The translations under genes were made by a program, and so were the position numbers. Below, piece by piece: positions 44,435-53,526 of a stretch of 64,000 nt of DNA. The DNA is taken from contig NZ_AUJU01000004.1 of the NCBI RefSeq assembly GCF_000424385.1, positions 168,028 to 232,027 of the forward strand, read 5' to 3'. The stretch's first letter is position 1; every line of letters begins with the position of its first letter. The stretch comes from Butyrivibrio sp. LC3010 (GTDB taxonomy: Bacteria; Bacillota; Clostridia; Lachnospirales; Lachnospiraceae). The notes beneath the pieces were generated by a model. That model was not told where the DNA came from. It saw only the letters and a list, made by a program, of their open reading frames with translations, and searched no databases.

Positions 44435-45127
44435 TTACTCAATACCTCTTAATGATGAATTTGGTACATATTTCTTTACAATATCAAGAAATTCGGACAT
44501 TTTATCTTTTGAAGGAGATGTAAGACTCTTATCAGGAACAGTATCTCTTTCAATGTACTGCTGAAGATAGTATGCTTTTGCGCCCTCAATCCATCTTCCT
44601 ATATCTTCAAAATCAGAAGCGGTGTGATATTCATGGATTACAGTAGTCCTGAATTCATAATCGAGTCCTGAATTCATAATAATATCTATACTTCTGGAGA
44701 TGATATCGGTATTAAGAAATGACAAGCCGCAGGTCATAGCGTATTTATCCCGTGAATTCTTAATATCCATCGCAATATAATCTATAAGTTTTTCGCCTAT
44801 CAGATTGTTAAGTATTTCCGGATGATATCCATTGGTATCAAGCTTAACCAGATATCCCAGGTCTTTGATTCCGGATAAAAGAGAGGGGAGTGAAGGATTT
44901 AAGCAAGGCTCCCCGCCTGTTACCACAATGCCATCAAGTAGACCTTTGCGTTTTTCTAAAAATGAAAAAAGCTCATCCTCATCCATTATAGGAGGGAGAG
45001 TTCCGTTTACGATTTCAAAATTGTGACAAAATGGACATTTAAAATCGCAACCGCCTAAAAAGACGGTTGCTGCTACTTTTGACGGATAGTCCAATAATGT
45101 CATTTTTTGTAAGCCATGTATTTTCAT
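44435..45127 (-). CDS. Radical SAM protein, NrdG2-type activating enzyme
   Basis: A 230-residue protein with the [4Fe-4S] motif CDFKCPFC (Cys27, Cys31, Cys34) in the family's usual MTLLDYPSKVAATVFLGGC context, and VVTGGEPCLNP for SAM binding. This is the pattern of the anaerobic ribonucleotide reductase activating proteins of the NrdG2 group, which install a glycyl radical on a partner. The reductase itself is not in the window. Its start overlaps the end of the ECF S-component gene by four bases (ATGA), so both are co-translated. It runs convergent to the channel gene, with only 28 bases between. Confidence 0.85.
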   Translation of the reverse strand: MKIHGLQKMTLLDYPSKVAATVFLGGCDFKCPFCHNFEIVNGTLPPIMDEDELFSFLEKRKGLLDGIVVTGGEPCLNPSLPSLLSGIKDLGYLVKLDTNGYHPEILNNLIGEKLIDYIAMDIKNSRDKYAMTCGLSFLNTDIISRSIDIIMNSGLDYEFRTTVIHEYHTASDFEDIGRWIEGAKAYYLQQYIERDTVPDKSLTSPSKDKMSEFLDIVKKYVPNSSLRGIE

Positions 45128-45729
45128 GATGCCTGATGAATCTCGTGTCTTGTTATTGACGGGAAAAGGTTAGCCTTAAACAGTGCAGGACGAAGTGCAT
45201 TGTAAAGAACTATAGCAATAAGTGAATTGATTACTGCATTTATTATTGTGGCATAGGTTGTAACTGCTACAAGAGCGCTGATTGCGGAAGCTGCTTTCTC
45301 AGCATTGGGGGTAAGAATTGTGTACCACACATACTTAAGTGAGGGCTCAAACACACAGTTAAATCCAAGTCCTGCAATAGCTGCTATGATAGACCACTTG
45401 AGAACATATGCCTTTTTGTTATCATCAGAAATCTTTGCAATCTTGTGAGCAACAAGACCTACTACCAAACCTATTACCAGTTTGCAGATGAAAGTTCTTG
45501 GAGCGGAGGCTGCGTAGCCGGAGATGATATCAGCAAGGGATAAACCGATAGCTCCGGCAAGTCCGCCGTAAAGACCTCCTAAAAGTAAAGCGCCGAGTAC
45601 CACAAATGCATTTCCTACATGAACCTTCGTGCCTGAAGCGTTTATAGCAGGAAATACCGCGTAACCTACATAGCAAAGTGCAGCCATAAGGCCTGCATAC
45701 GAAATTCTTGTAATTCGATCGTTTCTCAT
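45124..45729 (-). CDS. ECF transporter S component (PF07155-like)
   Basis: A 201-residue membrane protein with about five helices, starting at the ATG at 45729, which has GGAGGAG six bases upstream; six further codons are open but would swallow that site. MRNDRITRISYAGLMAALCYVGYAVFP and VHVGNAFVVLGALLLGG resemble substrate-capture subunits of group II ECF transporters, which share a common energising module encoded elsewhere. The substrate is unknown. It is divergent from a MocR-type regulator, which often controls vitamin B6 or related transport, and is translationally coupled to a radical SAM gene. Confidence 0.75.
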   Translation of the reverse strand: MRNDRITRISYAGLMAALCYVGYAVFPAINASGTKVHVGNAFVVLGALLLGGLYGGLAGAIGLSLADIISGYAASAPRTFICKLVIGLVVGLVAHKIAKISDDNKKAYVLKWSIIAAIAGLGFNCVFEPSLKYVWYTILTPNAEKAASAISALVAVTTYATIINAVINSLIAIVLYNALRPALFKANLFPSITRHEIHQAS

Positions 45730-45914
45730 AATCTCCTCCGTGACCAATATGAATTATTTTTCGTTGACTTATTGACTTAACATAATATATCATCAAACTG
45801 GTAGTATTAAAAATATCAGATTTGGATTTTTTTATATAACCAGACAGGGCGAAATAAATATAAAGTCTATAGCAAAATAATAATAGATTTTACAAAAGAC
45901 GGGCAGGTGTGAAA

Positions 45915-47012
45915 ATGGACACAAATAAGAGATATCTTAAGGTTTACGAGCAGGTACGAGAGGATATCATTAATGGTCGATATCCGGTTAATACCAAGCT
46001 TCCGTCAAAGAGAGTCATGTCAGAAGCTATGGGAGTCAGTGTTATCACAGTTGAGCATGCCTATGAGCTTTTGATTGAGGAAGGATACATAACGGCTAAG
46101 GAAAAAAGCGGATATTTTGTGACTTTTGATGACAAGGAAATCTATACAGGATTAAAAGAAAGAAAGCCTGCAGCTAATAAAAAGACAGAGGAAACCGGAG
46201 AGAAGGGGAATACTATAAAGCAGGTTGCTCCTGCTGCGGCGAAATTTTCATATTCAATATATGCCAAAACCGTTAGGCGTGTCCTTAGTGAATATGAAAA
46301 CTACATAATGACAAAGTCTCCTAAAAACGGTACCTTTGAACTTCGAAATGCCATCGCTCATTATCTTAGCAGATCGAGACGACTGGAGGTTTCATCTGAT
46401 CAGATAATTATCGGCGCGGGGGCTGAGTATTTGTATGGCCTTATCGTGCAGACCTTCGGGCGGGACATCATCTACGGAATAGAGAATCCATCCTATCCTA
46501 AAATTCAGAAGGTTTACGAAGCAGGCGGCGCTAATATAGAAATGCTGAATTTGGGAAATGATGGAGTTGAAAGCGATGAGCTTTGGAAAGGGAAAATGAA
46601 AGTCCTTCATATCAGTCCTTATAGAAGCTTCCCCAGCGGAGTAACTGCATCTGCCGCCAAGAAAAGAGAATACCTGAAATGGAGCAAAAAAAATGACGGT
46701 TATATTGTGGAGGATGACTTTGAATCTGAATTTACACCAAGCAGAAAACCTGAGGAAACAATTTATTCTCTCGATACCGAGGGACGCGTCATATATGTAA
46801 ACACCTTCACCAGAACAATCGGAAGCTATGCCAGATGCGCATACATGGTTCTTCCTGATGAGCTGCTTGAACTTTTTAATGAAAAAACCGGGTTCTATGA
46901 ATGTCCAGTTCCGCCACTTGATCAGTATGTGATTGCGACACTGATTGAGAGCGGAGATTTTGAGCGGCACATAAACAAAGTACGGAGACAGAATAGAAAT
47001 AAAAGTGTGTGA
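45915..47012 (+). CDS. MocR/PdxR-type regulator, short and lacking the PLP lysine
   Basis: A 365-residue protein: GntR winged helix (KVYEQVREDIINGRYPVNTKLPS split around residue 15, and AMGVSVITVEHAYELLIEEGY), a Lys-rich linker, then an aminotransferase-like domain (GAGAEYLYGLIVQ, YGIENPSYPKIQ, IVEDDFESEF). In normal members the PLP-bound Lys lies in a TFSKT-like motif; here the aligned text is NTFTRTI with Arg300. The protein also ends about 70-100 residues earlier than usual, right at HINKVRRQNRN, so the small C-terminal subdomain is missing. It may bind DNA without using PLP catalytically, or be decaying. ATG 45915 is chosen for its spacing from AGG; GTG at 45909 is possible. Confidence 0.75.
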   Translation: MDTNKRYLKVYEQVREDIINGRYPVNTKLPSKRVMSEAMGVSVITVEHAYELLIEEGYITAKEKSGYFVTFDDKEIYTGLKERKPAANKKTEETGEKGNTIKQVAPAAAKFSYSIYAKTVRRVLSEYENYIMTKSPKNGTFELRNAIAHYLSRSRRLEVSSDQIIIGAGAEYLYGLIVQTFGRDIIYGIENPSYPKIQKVYEAGGANIEMLNLGNDGVESDELWKGKMKVLHISPYRSFPSGVTASAAKKREYLKWSKKNDGYIVEDDFESEFTPSRKPEETIYSLDTEGRVIYVNTFTRTIGSYARCAYMVLPDELLELFNEKTGFYECPVPPLDQYVIATLIESGDFERHINKVRRQNRNKSV

Positions 47013-47024
47013 TAATGAAGCTGA

Positions 47025-47906
47025 TCATTGTTTATTACGCACCACCTCATTGCGATAATTTTTAGGCGAAATACCGTACTCTTTAACAAATGCTCTGTAA
47101 AATACCGAGTAATCCGTAAAACCATAAGCTGCAGCTGTGGCAGAAATATCCTGACCATTCAAAATTGCGTCTTTGCACATGGCAAGGCGCTTTTTTATTA
47201 CATATTTATGTAAAGGAAGACCGTTCGTATCAGAGAACAGATGAGATATATGGAACTTGTTCACATGAAAAATATCGGACAATCTGTCCAGCGAGAGGTC
47301 TTCGTCTATATGAGACTCGATGTATAAAATGATACTCTGATACAGTGAATCCGGTTCAGAATCGGTTATTGAAGGATTCTCTGTTTCATGAACCATTCTG
47401 TTTATTGATAACATAAAATCACTGACAGATATCAGTATCTTTGCATCCTTTCCAAATCTGTCAGAATTAATTTCATCAATGAGAGTGAACACTTTTCCCT
47501 GAATAGCATTAAATTCAATTTCAGTAAATTTATGTATGAAAAATCGACCTGATGGCTTCGTTTTGTCAGTTAGAAAAAGGTAATCCTCAGAAATATTTGA
47601 AAGTGTATGAAGAAAGTCCTCAGTTACCCAAAAGACGAATCTCTTGTAGGGAGAGTCTGAATCCAAAAGCCTTGCAAAATGGGCAGCCCCGGGTGGAATA
47701 ATGATCATGGTTCCGGGAACAGGCACAAATGATTTACCGTCAATATACATAATGATATGGCCGCCCATGAAAAAATAGAACTCATAATAATCATGGGTAT
47801 GAGCCTTAACATCCGGGATAGTTTTGTCATTGTAATAATAGATTTCAAAATCACGTGACAGCATATACTGTCTGGTGCTGAATTCTGTTTTCAGATTTTT
47901 TTTCAT
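47025..47906 (-). CDS. AraC-family regulator with cupin sensor
   Basis: A 293-residue regulator. The ATG at 47906 has GGAG nine bases upstream; the open frame beyond it has no such site. The cupin part reads KAHTHDYYEFYFFMGG and PVPGTMIIIPPGAAH, followed by the AraC double helix-turn-helix: LDRLSDIFHVNKFHISHLFSD and SATAAAYGFTDYSVFYRAFV, then GISPKNYR. It ends 12 bases past the MocR-type gene's stop, convergent with it. Its target is unknown; the divergent genes at 48069 and 48388 are candidates. Confidence 0.88.
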   Translation of the reverse strand: MKKNLKTEFSTRQYMLSRDFEIYYYNDKTIPDVKAHTHDYYEFYFFMGGHIIMYIDGKSFVPVPGTMIIIPPGAAHFARLLDSDSPYKRFVFWVTEDFLHTLSNISEDYLFLTDKTKPSGRFFIHKFTEIEFNAIQGKVFTLIDEINSDRFGKDAKILISVSDFMLSINRMVHETENPSITDSEPDSLYQSIILYIESHIDEDLSLDRLSDIFHVNKFHISHLFSDTNGLPLHKYVIKKRLAMCKDAILNGQDISATAAAYGFTDYSVFYRAFVKEYGISPKNYRNEVVRNKQ

Positions 47907-48068
47907 AAAAACTCCATTTTGTCTGTGGAATAAAACAATCACCAACATACAATAGCAATAATTGCAATGTATTGCAATGGATTTGATTATCAATATATAA
48001 TAAAAATGACACAATTGAAAAACACTTGAAGTGACAGGCAGGTTGTCTAATAATATAGAGGTGGCGTC

Positions 48069-48290
48069 ATGCTTGATATTTTTATTTTAATAGGAACAAC
48101 AACCCTTACACTTAGTGGAATTGTAGGGGCTATAATACTAATATCCTGGCCTGAGAGACCGCAGAATATTAAAGAAATGCATCTTAAGTGGAAGATATCA
48201 CTTATAGTAGAAGCAGTACTTGCGCTTGCAACACTTGTTTTCTTTATATTATCAGTGGTATTTTGGTTCATAAACGGACGTAAGTTATAG
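48069..48290 (+). CDS. Small two-helix membrane protein, 73 aa
   Basis: GAGGTGG precedes the ATG. The protein has two hydrophobic helices (about 4-25 and 43-68) joined by a loop with WPERPQNIKEMHLKWK. No family is recognised. It lies about 100 bases upstream of the sulfhydrylase gene on the same strand and might be co-transcribed, but nothing links it to sulfur metabolism. Confidence 0.6.
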   Translation: MLDIFILIGTTTLTLSGIVGAIILISWPERPQNIKEMHLKWKISLIVEAVLALATLVFFILSVVFWFINGRKL

Positions 48291-48387
48291 AGGAAAGTCA
48301 GCTATTACTTTTTAGATGCTAAATAAAAAATGGATTCAGTTTTTATTAAGAAATTCGATATCCAATATAAACAAGAGAGGAGAAGTT

Positions 48388-49668
48388 ATGAAAAATTACA
48401 GGATCAACACCAAGTGTGTTCAGGGAGGCTACACTCCGGGAAATGGGGAACCCAGACAGATACCGATAGTTCAGTCTACTACATTCAAATATGATACAAG
48501 TAGCGATATGGGAAAACTCTTTGATTTGGAGGCGGAAGGATATTTTTACACCAGACTTCAGAATCCCACAAATGACCATGTTGCAGCAAAAATTGCTGAA
48601 CTTGAAGGAGGAACAGCAGCAATGCTCACATCTTCCGGACAGGCAGCTAATTTTTTTGCACTTTTCAATATATGCGAAGCAGGTGATCATATCGTTGCTT
48701 CAGCATCTATCTATGGAGGAACCTTCAACCTTATCTCTGTGACCATGGCAAAAATGGGCATCACAGCAACCTTCGTTGATCCTGAATGTACAGAAGAAGA
48801 GCTTAATGCAGCATTTCAGGATAACACCAGGGCAGTATTCGGCGAGACGATTGCGAACCCTGCGCTCACAGTCCTTGATATAGAGAAATTTGCAAAGGCT
48901 GCTCATTCTCACGGAGTGCCGCTTATAGTTGATAACACATTCCCCACTCCTGTGAATTGCAGACCTTTTGAATGGGGCGCTGACATAGTAACACATTCCA
49001 CAACAAAGTACATGGACGGCCACGGAGCAGCAGTGGGCGGTGCCATCGTTGATTCAGGAAAGTTTGACTGGATGGCTCATGCCGACAAATATCCCGGACT
49101 TACAAAGCCTGATGAATCCTATCACGGAATCGTTTATGCAGAGAAGTTCGGAAAAGAAGGCGCTTTCATAACTAAAGCCACCTCTCAGCTTATGAGAGAC
49201 CTTGGAAGCATTCAGGCACCTCAGAACGCATTTTATTTAAATCTTGGACTTGAATCACTTCATGTGCGCATGCCCCGCCATGTTGAAAATGGACTTGCTA
49301 TTGCTGAGTTTCTTGAAAAACATCCGAAAGTTGTAAATGTAAATTATCCCGGACTTAAGAGCAACAAGTACTATGACCTTGCAATGAAATATATGGGTAA
49401 CGGTGGATGCGGAGTTGTATCCTTCGAGATTGAGGGTGGAAGGAAGGCAGCAGAGGAGTTCATGGGCAGATTAAAGCTCTGTGCTATCGAGACTCATGTA
49501 GCTGATGCAAGAACATGCTGCCTCAACCCTGCAACCTCAACTCACAGACAGATGTCTGATGAGCAGCTTGAAGCAGCAGGAATCCCTGCAGGACTTATAA
49601 GAATTTCCTGCGGCCTTGAAGATAAAGAAGACCTTATAGAAGATATCAGACAGGCATTGGAAGCTTGA
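48388..49668 (+). CDS. metY: O-acetylhomoserine sulfhydrylase-type Cys/Met metabolism PLP enzyme
   Basis: A 426-residue enzyme starting at ATG 48388 with AGAGGAG upstream; earlier open codons have no site. It shows the family pattern: TKCVQGGYTPGNGEPRQIP, TSSGQAANFFALFNI, PLIVDNTFPTP, PLP-binding Lys in HSTTKYMDGHG, and LNPATSTHRQMSDEQL near the end. The longer YTPGNGE...QSTTF start and the inserted YHGIVYAEKFG segment fit MetY, which makes homocysteine from O-acetylhomoserine and sulfide, better than cystathionine gamma-synthase. No S-box or T-box leader was recognised upstream. It is followed by a good terminator. Confidence 0.88.
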   Translation: MKNYRINTKCVQGGYTPGNGEPRQIPIVQSTTFKYDTSSDMGKLFDLEAEGYFYTRLQNPTNDHVAAKIAELEGGTAAMLTSSGQAANFFALFNICEAGDHIVASASIYGGTFNLISVTMAKMGITATFVDPECTEEELNAAFQDNTRAVFGETIANPALTVLDIEKFAKAAHSHGVPLIVDNTFPTPVNCRPFEWGADIVTHSTTKYMDGHGAAVGGAIVDSGKFDWMAHADKYPGLTKPDESYHGIVYAEKFGKEGAFITKATSQLMRDLGSIQAPQNAFYLNLGLESLHVRMPRHVENGLAIAEFLEKHPKVVNVNYPGLKSNKYYDLAMKYMGNGGCGVVSFEIEGGRKAAEEFMGRLKLCAIETHVADARTCCLNPATSTHRQMSDEQLEAAGIPAGLIRISCGLEDKEDLIEDIRQALEA

Positions 49669-49719
49669 TATATTAAGTAACAAGTTCGTGAAGGGCATCG
49701 CTTTGTGCGCTGCTTAAAT

Positions 49720-49746
49720 AAAACCTCCCGTAGCCCGGGAGGTTTT
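49720..49746 (+). terminator. Intrinsic terminator of the sulfhydrylase gene
   Basis: Perfect 11-base GC-rich arms (49720-49730 and 49736-49746) with a 5-base loop and a TTTT end. The A-rich left side may also serve the convergent nuclease gene. Confidence 0.9.
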
Positions 49747-49768
49747 ATAACGTCAGAAAGAACAAGGT

Positions 49769-50995
49769 TTAAGCTCGTTCAATTATATGAGCCATAACAT
49801 GCACAGCGTATAAGCTCATGGCTGCGCGGCTCTTTTTCAGCTCATCGGTCAGCTCAAAAAACAGTGACTTGTCGGCATAGTCTTTTTTGAAAACCGGGGA
49901 GAATATTGCATCCCACTCAACCAGATATTGTCCCGGTTTCCTGGTGTAGCAGGTGGAGGCAGTGGCCTGGACTCTGTGGGATTTGGGAGCAAACTGAGCA
50001 ACGGATTTATGAAGCGCCTGATCTTCAGCAGGCAGATAATAGTAATCCTTGTAATTGTTGTAGAAATACTTAAGCTCAGTCTCATAAAGCGGAATTCTCA
50101 AAGTCGCTGTAGCGCCTTCCGCCTTGAAAAAGCATCCGTCCGCAGACCCGCCAATGGAAGATGGAAGAGTATCAGGAAGAGATATTTTCATAAGTATCTC
50201 TTCTTTTTGTTTTCCATCAAAATCCTTGTAATAATTGGCCTGCACCTTCATTGCACGAACCGGAAGGTCAATAACTGCATCGGGAGACTCATTATCAGAG
50301 CATTCATCTATACAAAATCCGGAACGAACCTGTGGGTATTCCGGAGCATCGGTTCTGAAAAGCACAACCTTTCTGTCTAAAAGAGCCCGGAAAAGATCAT
50401 GATAGAAAAGCGCCGGAAGCAGCATGAACATTCCACGGACATCATCGGCATTGTGCAGGAGCAGAAGATTATATAACTTCTCATCCTTATTCAAAAGATA
50501 ATCCTTGTAGACCTTTATCAGTTCACCTCCTGAATATACATCGGTGCGGTCTATGCCAAGGAATAGCTCGATGGTTTTCTGTTTGCAGTCCGGAACTCCA
50601 AGAATATTTTTATATGGAGCAAGACGCTTATAAATATCTATGGATTCGCATTCTTCAAGATGATTTTTTATATGAAAACGATCACACTTAAATTCAATAA
50701 AAGGAAGATCAAATCTATTGCCGTTAAAATGGAGCAGAACATGGAAATCTTTTGCAAAGTCCATGAAAGAGAGCAGAAGATCCTCTTCCTCACCACGGCT
50801 GTCGGAAAAAAACTGCCTAAGATTCCAGGTCTCGTTTCTGTAATAAGCGCAGCCTATCAGGTAAATCAGACTGTTTTTTGGTGAAAGACCTGTTGTTTCA
50901 ATGTCGATAAATAAAATATCCTCCGGAGAGTCGGATATTCTCTCAAGGGGATAGCTTTCTGCTGATTCAGTGATAATTTCATCAATAATTTTCAT
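49769..50995 (-). CDS. YprB-like RNase H-fold exonuclease
   Basis: A 408-residue protein starting at ATG 50995 with GAGGTG upstream. The first half is a DEDD-type exonuclease domain: LFIDIETTGLSP gives the Asp-Glu pair, LHFNGNRFDLPFI the second Asp, and HNADDVRGM the last acidic pair. The C-terminal half (beta-strand-rich, from about residue 230) has no recognised domain. In Bacillus the YprB family is found next to a helicase gene; no helicase is present here. The likely role is DNA or RNA end processing. It is divergent from the Rnf operon with 246 bases between. Confidence 0.82.
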   Translation of the reverse strand: MKIIDEIITESAESYPLERISDSPEDILFIDIETTGLSPKNSLIYLIGCAYYRNETWNLRQFFSDSRGEEEDLLLSFMDFAKDFHVLLHFNGNRFDLPFIEFKCDRFHIKNHLEECESIDIYKRLAPYKNILGVPDCKQKTIELFLGIDRTDVYSGGELIKVYKDYLLNKDEKLYNLLLLHNADDVRGMFMLLPALFYHDLFRALLDRKVVLFRTDAPEYPQVRSGFCIDECSDNESPDAVIDLPVRAMKVQANYYKDFDGKQKEEILMKISLPDTLPSSIGGSADGCFFKAEGATATLRIPLYETELKYFYNNYKDYYYLPAEDQALHKSVAQFAPKSHRVQATASTCYTRKPGQYLVEWDAIFSPVFKKDYADKSLFFELTDELKKSRAAMSLYAVHVMAHIIERA

Positions 50996-51089
50996 ACAAG
51001 CACACCTCATTGATCAGTATCTGTTTTTCAAACATATTCATTTTATCATAGAAATTGTGAAAATAAATGAGTAGATTTCTTATTAAAAT

Positions 51090-51118
51090 CTGACTAATTA
51101 TTTAATTTGTAGTATAAT
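51090..51118 (+). promoter_or_regulatory. Probable promoter of the rnf operon
   Basis: CTGACT (51090-51095), 17 bases, perfect TATAAT (51113-51118). It lies about 125 bases upstream of rnfC and no other plausible promoter is visible in the gap. Confidence 0.5.
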
Positions 51119-51241
51119 AAAAAAGGTATTTATTCGTTTGGAATAATTACACTTATGGGGGCTTCTATTATTTTCCATTATGTAAATAATATTCTGAACA
51201 AGAAAATATGGCCTGCTATGGCTAAAAAGGAAGGGTAGGAA

Positions 51242-52558
51242 ATGGCTAAATTAACTTTTGTGGGCGGAGTGCATCCTTACGAAGGCAAAGAACTTTCCAA
51301 GGATAAACCCATCAAGGAAATTCTGCCAAAGGGTGATCTTGTCTATCCGATATCACAGCATATCGGTGCACCTGCAAAGCCTATTGTTGAAAAAGGCGAT
51401 CATGTACTGGTGGGACAGAAGATTGCAGAATCGGCAGGTTTCGTCTCAGCACCGATCTACGCATCGGTATCAGGAACAGTCAAAGGAATCGAAAAACGGA
51501 GACTGGCTACAGGTAGTATGTGTGACAGCATCATCATCGAGAATGACGGCTTGTACGAGGAAGGAGAAATGCTTCCCACGAAGCCTCTCGAAGAACTTAC
51601 CACCGAGGAGAAGATCAATCTCATCAGAGAAGCCGGAGTTGTCGGAATGGGCGGTGCCGGATTCCCTACTGCGGTCAAAATGTCTCCAAAGGAACCAGAG
51701 AAAATTGAATATGTAATCGCCAATTGCTCGGAGTGTGAACCTTATCTTACAAGTGACTACAGACGTATGATAGAGGATCCTGAGCTACTTTTGAGTGGAC
51801 TTAGGATTGCAGTTTCTCTTTTCCCAAATGCGAGAGGAATTCTGGCTATCGAAGACAATAAGCCTGATTGTATTGCAAAATTCCGTGAGCTCACAAAGGA
51901 TGACGATAAGATTATGGTTAAGGCACTTCAGACAAAATACCCTGAAGGTGCAGAACGCATGCTGATTTATGCATGTACAAAAAGAGAGATTAATTCATCA
52001 ATGCTTCCTGCTGATGCAGGCTGCATAGTTGATAATGTTGATACCTTGTGCGCCATAAGCAGAGCTGTCATAGAGGGACGCCCGCTTATGGAGAGAATCG
52101 TTACCATCACAGGTGATGCAGTAGCAGATCCCAGAAACTATAAGGTCAGAATCGGCACAAATTACAGAGAACTACTCGATGATGCCGGCGGATTTGTTAA
52201 AGCACCTGCAAAGATTATTTCAGGTGGTCCCATGATGGGATTTGCATTATTTGACCTGGATGTTCCTACAACCAAGACGGCATCAGCTCTTACCTGTCTG
52301 ACAGAGGATGCAGTTTCTGCAATGGAGCCAAGTGCCTGCATTAATTGCGCAAAGTGTGTGGATGTATGTCCTGAGAGACTAATTCCCAAGAACCTTGCTG
52401 ATGATGTTGAGAATGGTCAGGAAGAAAAATTCCTTGCCGAATATGGAATGGAATGTTGCGAATGCGGATGCTGCAGCTACATTTGTCCTGCCAGAAGACA
52501 GCTCACTCAGCTGATAAAGGGTATGCGTAAAATCCAGCTTGGAAAGAGGAAGAAGTAA
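51242..52558 (+). CDS. rnfC: Rnf complex subunit C
   Basis: A 438-residue peripheral subunit. The NADH/FMN-binding segment reads GVVGMGGAGFPTAVK (about 132-146), followed by ANCSECEPYLTSDYR. Two [4Fe-4S] motifs close the protein: CINCAKCVDVCP and CCECGCCSYICP. It receives or gives electrons at NAD+/NADH in the ion-pumping ferredoxin:NAD+ oxidoreductase. It is the first gene of the operon, with GGAAGGGTAGG before the ATG. Confidence 0.96.
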   Translation: MAKLTFVGGVHPYEGKELSKDKPIKEILPKGDLVYPISQHIGAPAKPIVEKGDHVLVGQKIAESAGFVSAPIYASVSGTVKGIEKRRLATGSMCDSIIIENDGLYEEGEMLPTKPLEELTTEEKINLIREAGVVGMGGAGFPTAVKMSPKEPEKIEYVIANCSECEPYLTSDYRRMIEDPELLLSGLRIAVSLFPNARGILAIEDNKPDCIAKFRELTKDDDKIMVKALQTKYPEGAERMLIYACTKREINSSMLPADAGCIVDNVDTLCAISRAVIEGRPLMERIVTITGDAVADPRNYKVRIGTNYRELLDDAGGFVKAPAKIISGGPMMGFALFDLDVPTTKTASALTCLTEDAVSAMEPSACINCAKCVDVCPERLIPKNLADDVENGQEEKFLAEYGMECCECGCCSYICPARRQLTQLIKGMRKIQLGKRKK

Positions 52559-52575
52559 ACGAAAGGAAAAAAACA

Positions 52576-53526
52576 ATGAGTGATATGATGAAAGTTTCGT
52601 CAAATCCGCATGTTCGGTCCGGTGTGACAACCTCAAATATTATGATGTGGGTTGTCATAGCACTTCTTCCGGCTGCAGGCTTTGGCATTTACAATTTCGG
52701 GATAGATGCGTTGATAATACTGATTCTTTCGGTATTATCCACAGTCCTTACCGAGTTTTGTTTTGAAAAAGTTTTGAATAAAAAGATAACGGTTGGAGAT
52801 TTTTCAGCGGTAGTTACAGGACTGCTTCTTGGAATGAACCTTCCAAGCACAGCCCCCTGGTGGCTTCCCGTGATAGGCGGCATTTTTGCAATTCTTGTTG
52901 TTAAGATGCTTTTTGGAGGACTTGGACAGAATTTCATGAATCCGGCTCTGGGAGCAAGATGCTTTTTGCTTATTTCATTCCCGGCATTCATGACCAACTT
53001 CACAACAGATACTTACACATCAGCAACTCCTCTTGCAGCTCTTAAGGCAGGAGAGGAAGTATCAGTCATCGATATGATCATAGGTAAAATTCCCGGAACC
53101 ATCGGTGAGACATCCATGATCGCAATCGTAGTTGGTGCCTGCATTCTGATAATGCTTGGAATTATTGATCTGAAGATTCCCGGCTCCTACATAGTTTCAT
53201 TTGTGCTCTTCATTATTATCTTTGGAGGACATGGATTAAACGGAGCTTATATCTCAGCCCAGCTTGCCGGAGGCGGTCTTATGCTCGGTGCATTCTTCAT
53301 GGCTACGGACTACGTAACCTGCCCGATAACTGCAAAAGGAAAATATATTTACGGTGTTTTCCTTGGAATCCTGACCGGAATCTTCCGTGTATTTGGAGTA
53401 TCGGCTGAGGGTGTATCCTATGCGATCATTATCGGTAATCTGATCGTTCCGCTCATCGAGAAGTACACAATCCCGAGAGCATTCGGTATCAGACCCGTTG
53501 AAAAGAAGGAGGAGAAAAAGGCATGA
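52576..53526 (+). CDS. rnfD: Rnf complex subunit D
   Basis: A 316-residue membrane subunit with about ten helices. SNPHVRSGVTTSNIMMWVV opens the family pattern, NPALGARCFLL follows, and TSATPLAALK carries the Thr that takes covalently bound FMN. It is part of the ion-translocating core. Its end overlaps the start of rnfG by four bases. Confidence 0.95.
   Translation: MSDMMKVSSNPHVRSGVTTSNIMMWVVIALLPAAGFGIYNFGIDALIILILSVLSTVLTEFCFEKVLNKKITVGDFSAVVTGLLLGMNLPSTAPWWLPVIGGIFAILVVKMLFGGLGQNFMNPALGARCFLLISFPAFMTNFTTDTYTSATPLAALKAGEEVSVIDMIIGKIPGTIGETSMIAIVVGACILIMLGIIDLKIPGSYIVSFVLFIIIFGGHGLNGAYISAQLAGGGLMLGAFFMATDYVTCPITAKGKYIYGVFLGILTGIFRVFGVSAEGVSYAIIIGNLIVPLIEKYTIPRAFGIRPVEKKEEKKA

Noticed and set aside
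45801..45845. Possible MocR operator (CTGGT and ACCAG separated by about 35 bases)
   Set aside because: Five-base matches at this distance are expected by chance in AT-rich DNA; no known binding motif could be confirmed.
46392..46970. 192-codon minus-strand open frame across the MocR-type gene
   Set aside because: It lies fully inside a well supported gene on the other strand, has no ribosome binding site, and its translation shows no motif. The same holds for the antisense frames at 26652-27155, 28788-29228 and 40808-41263.
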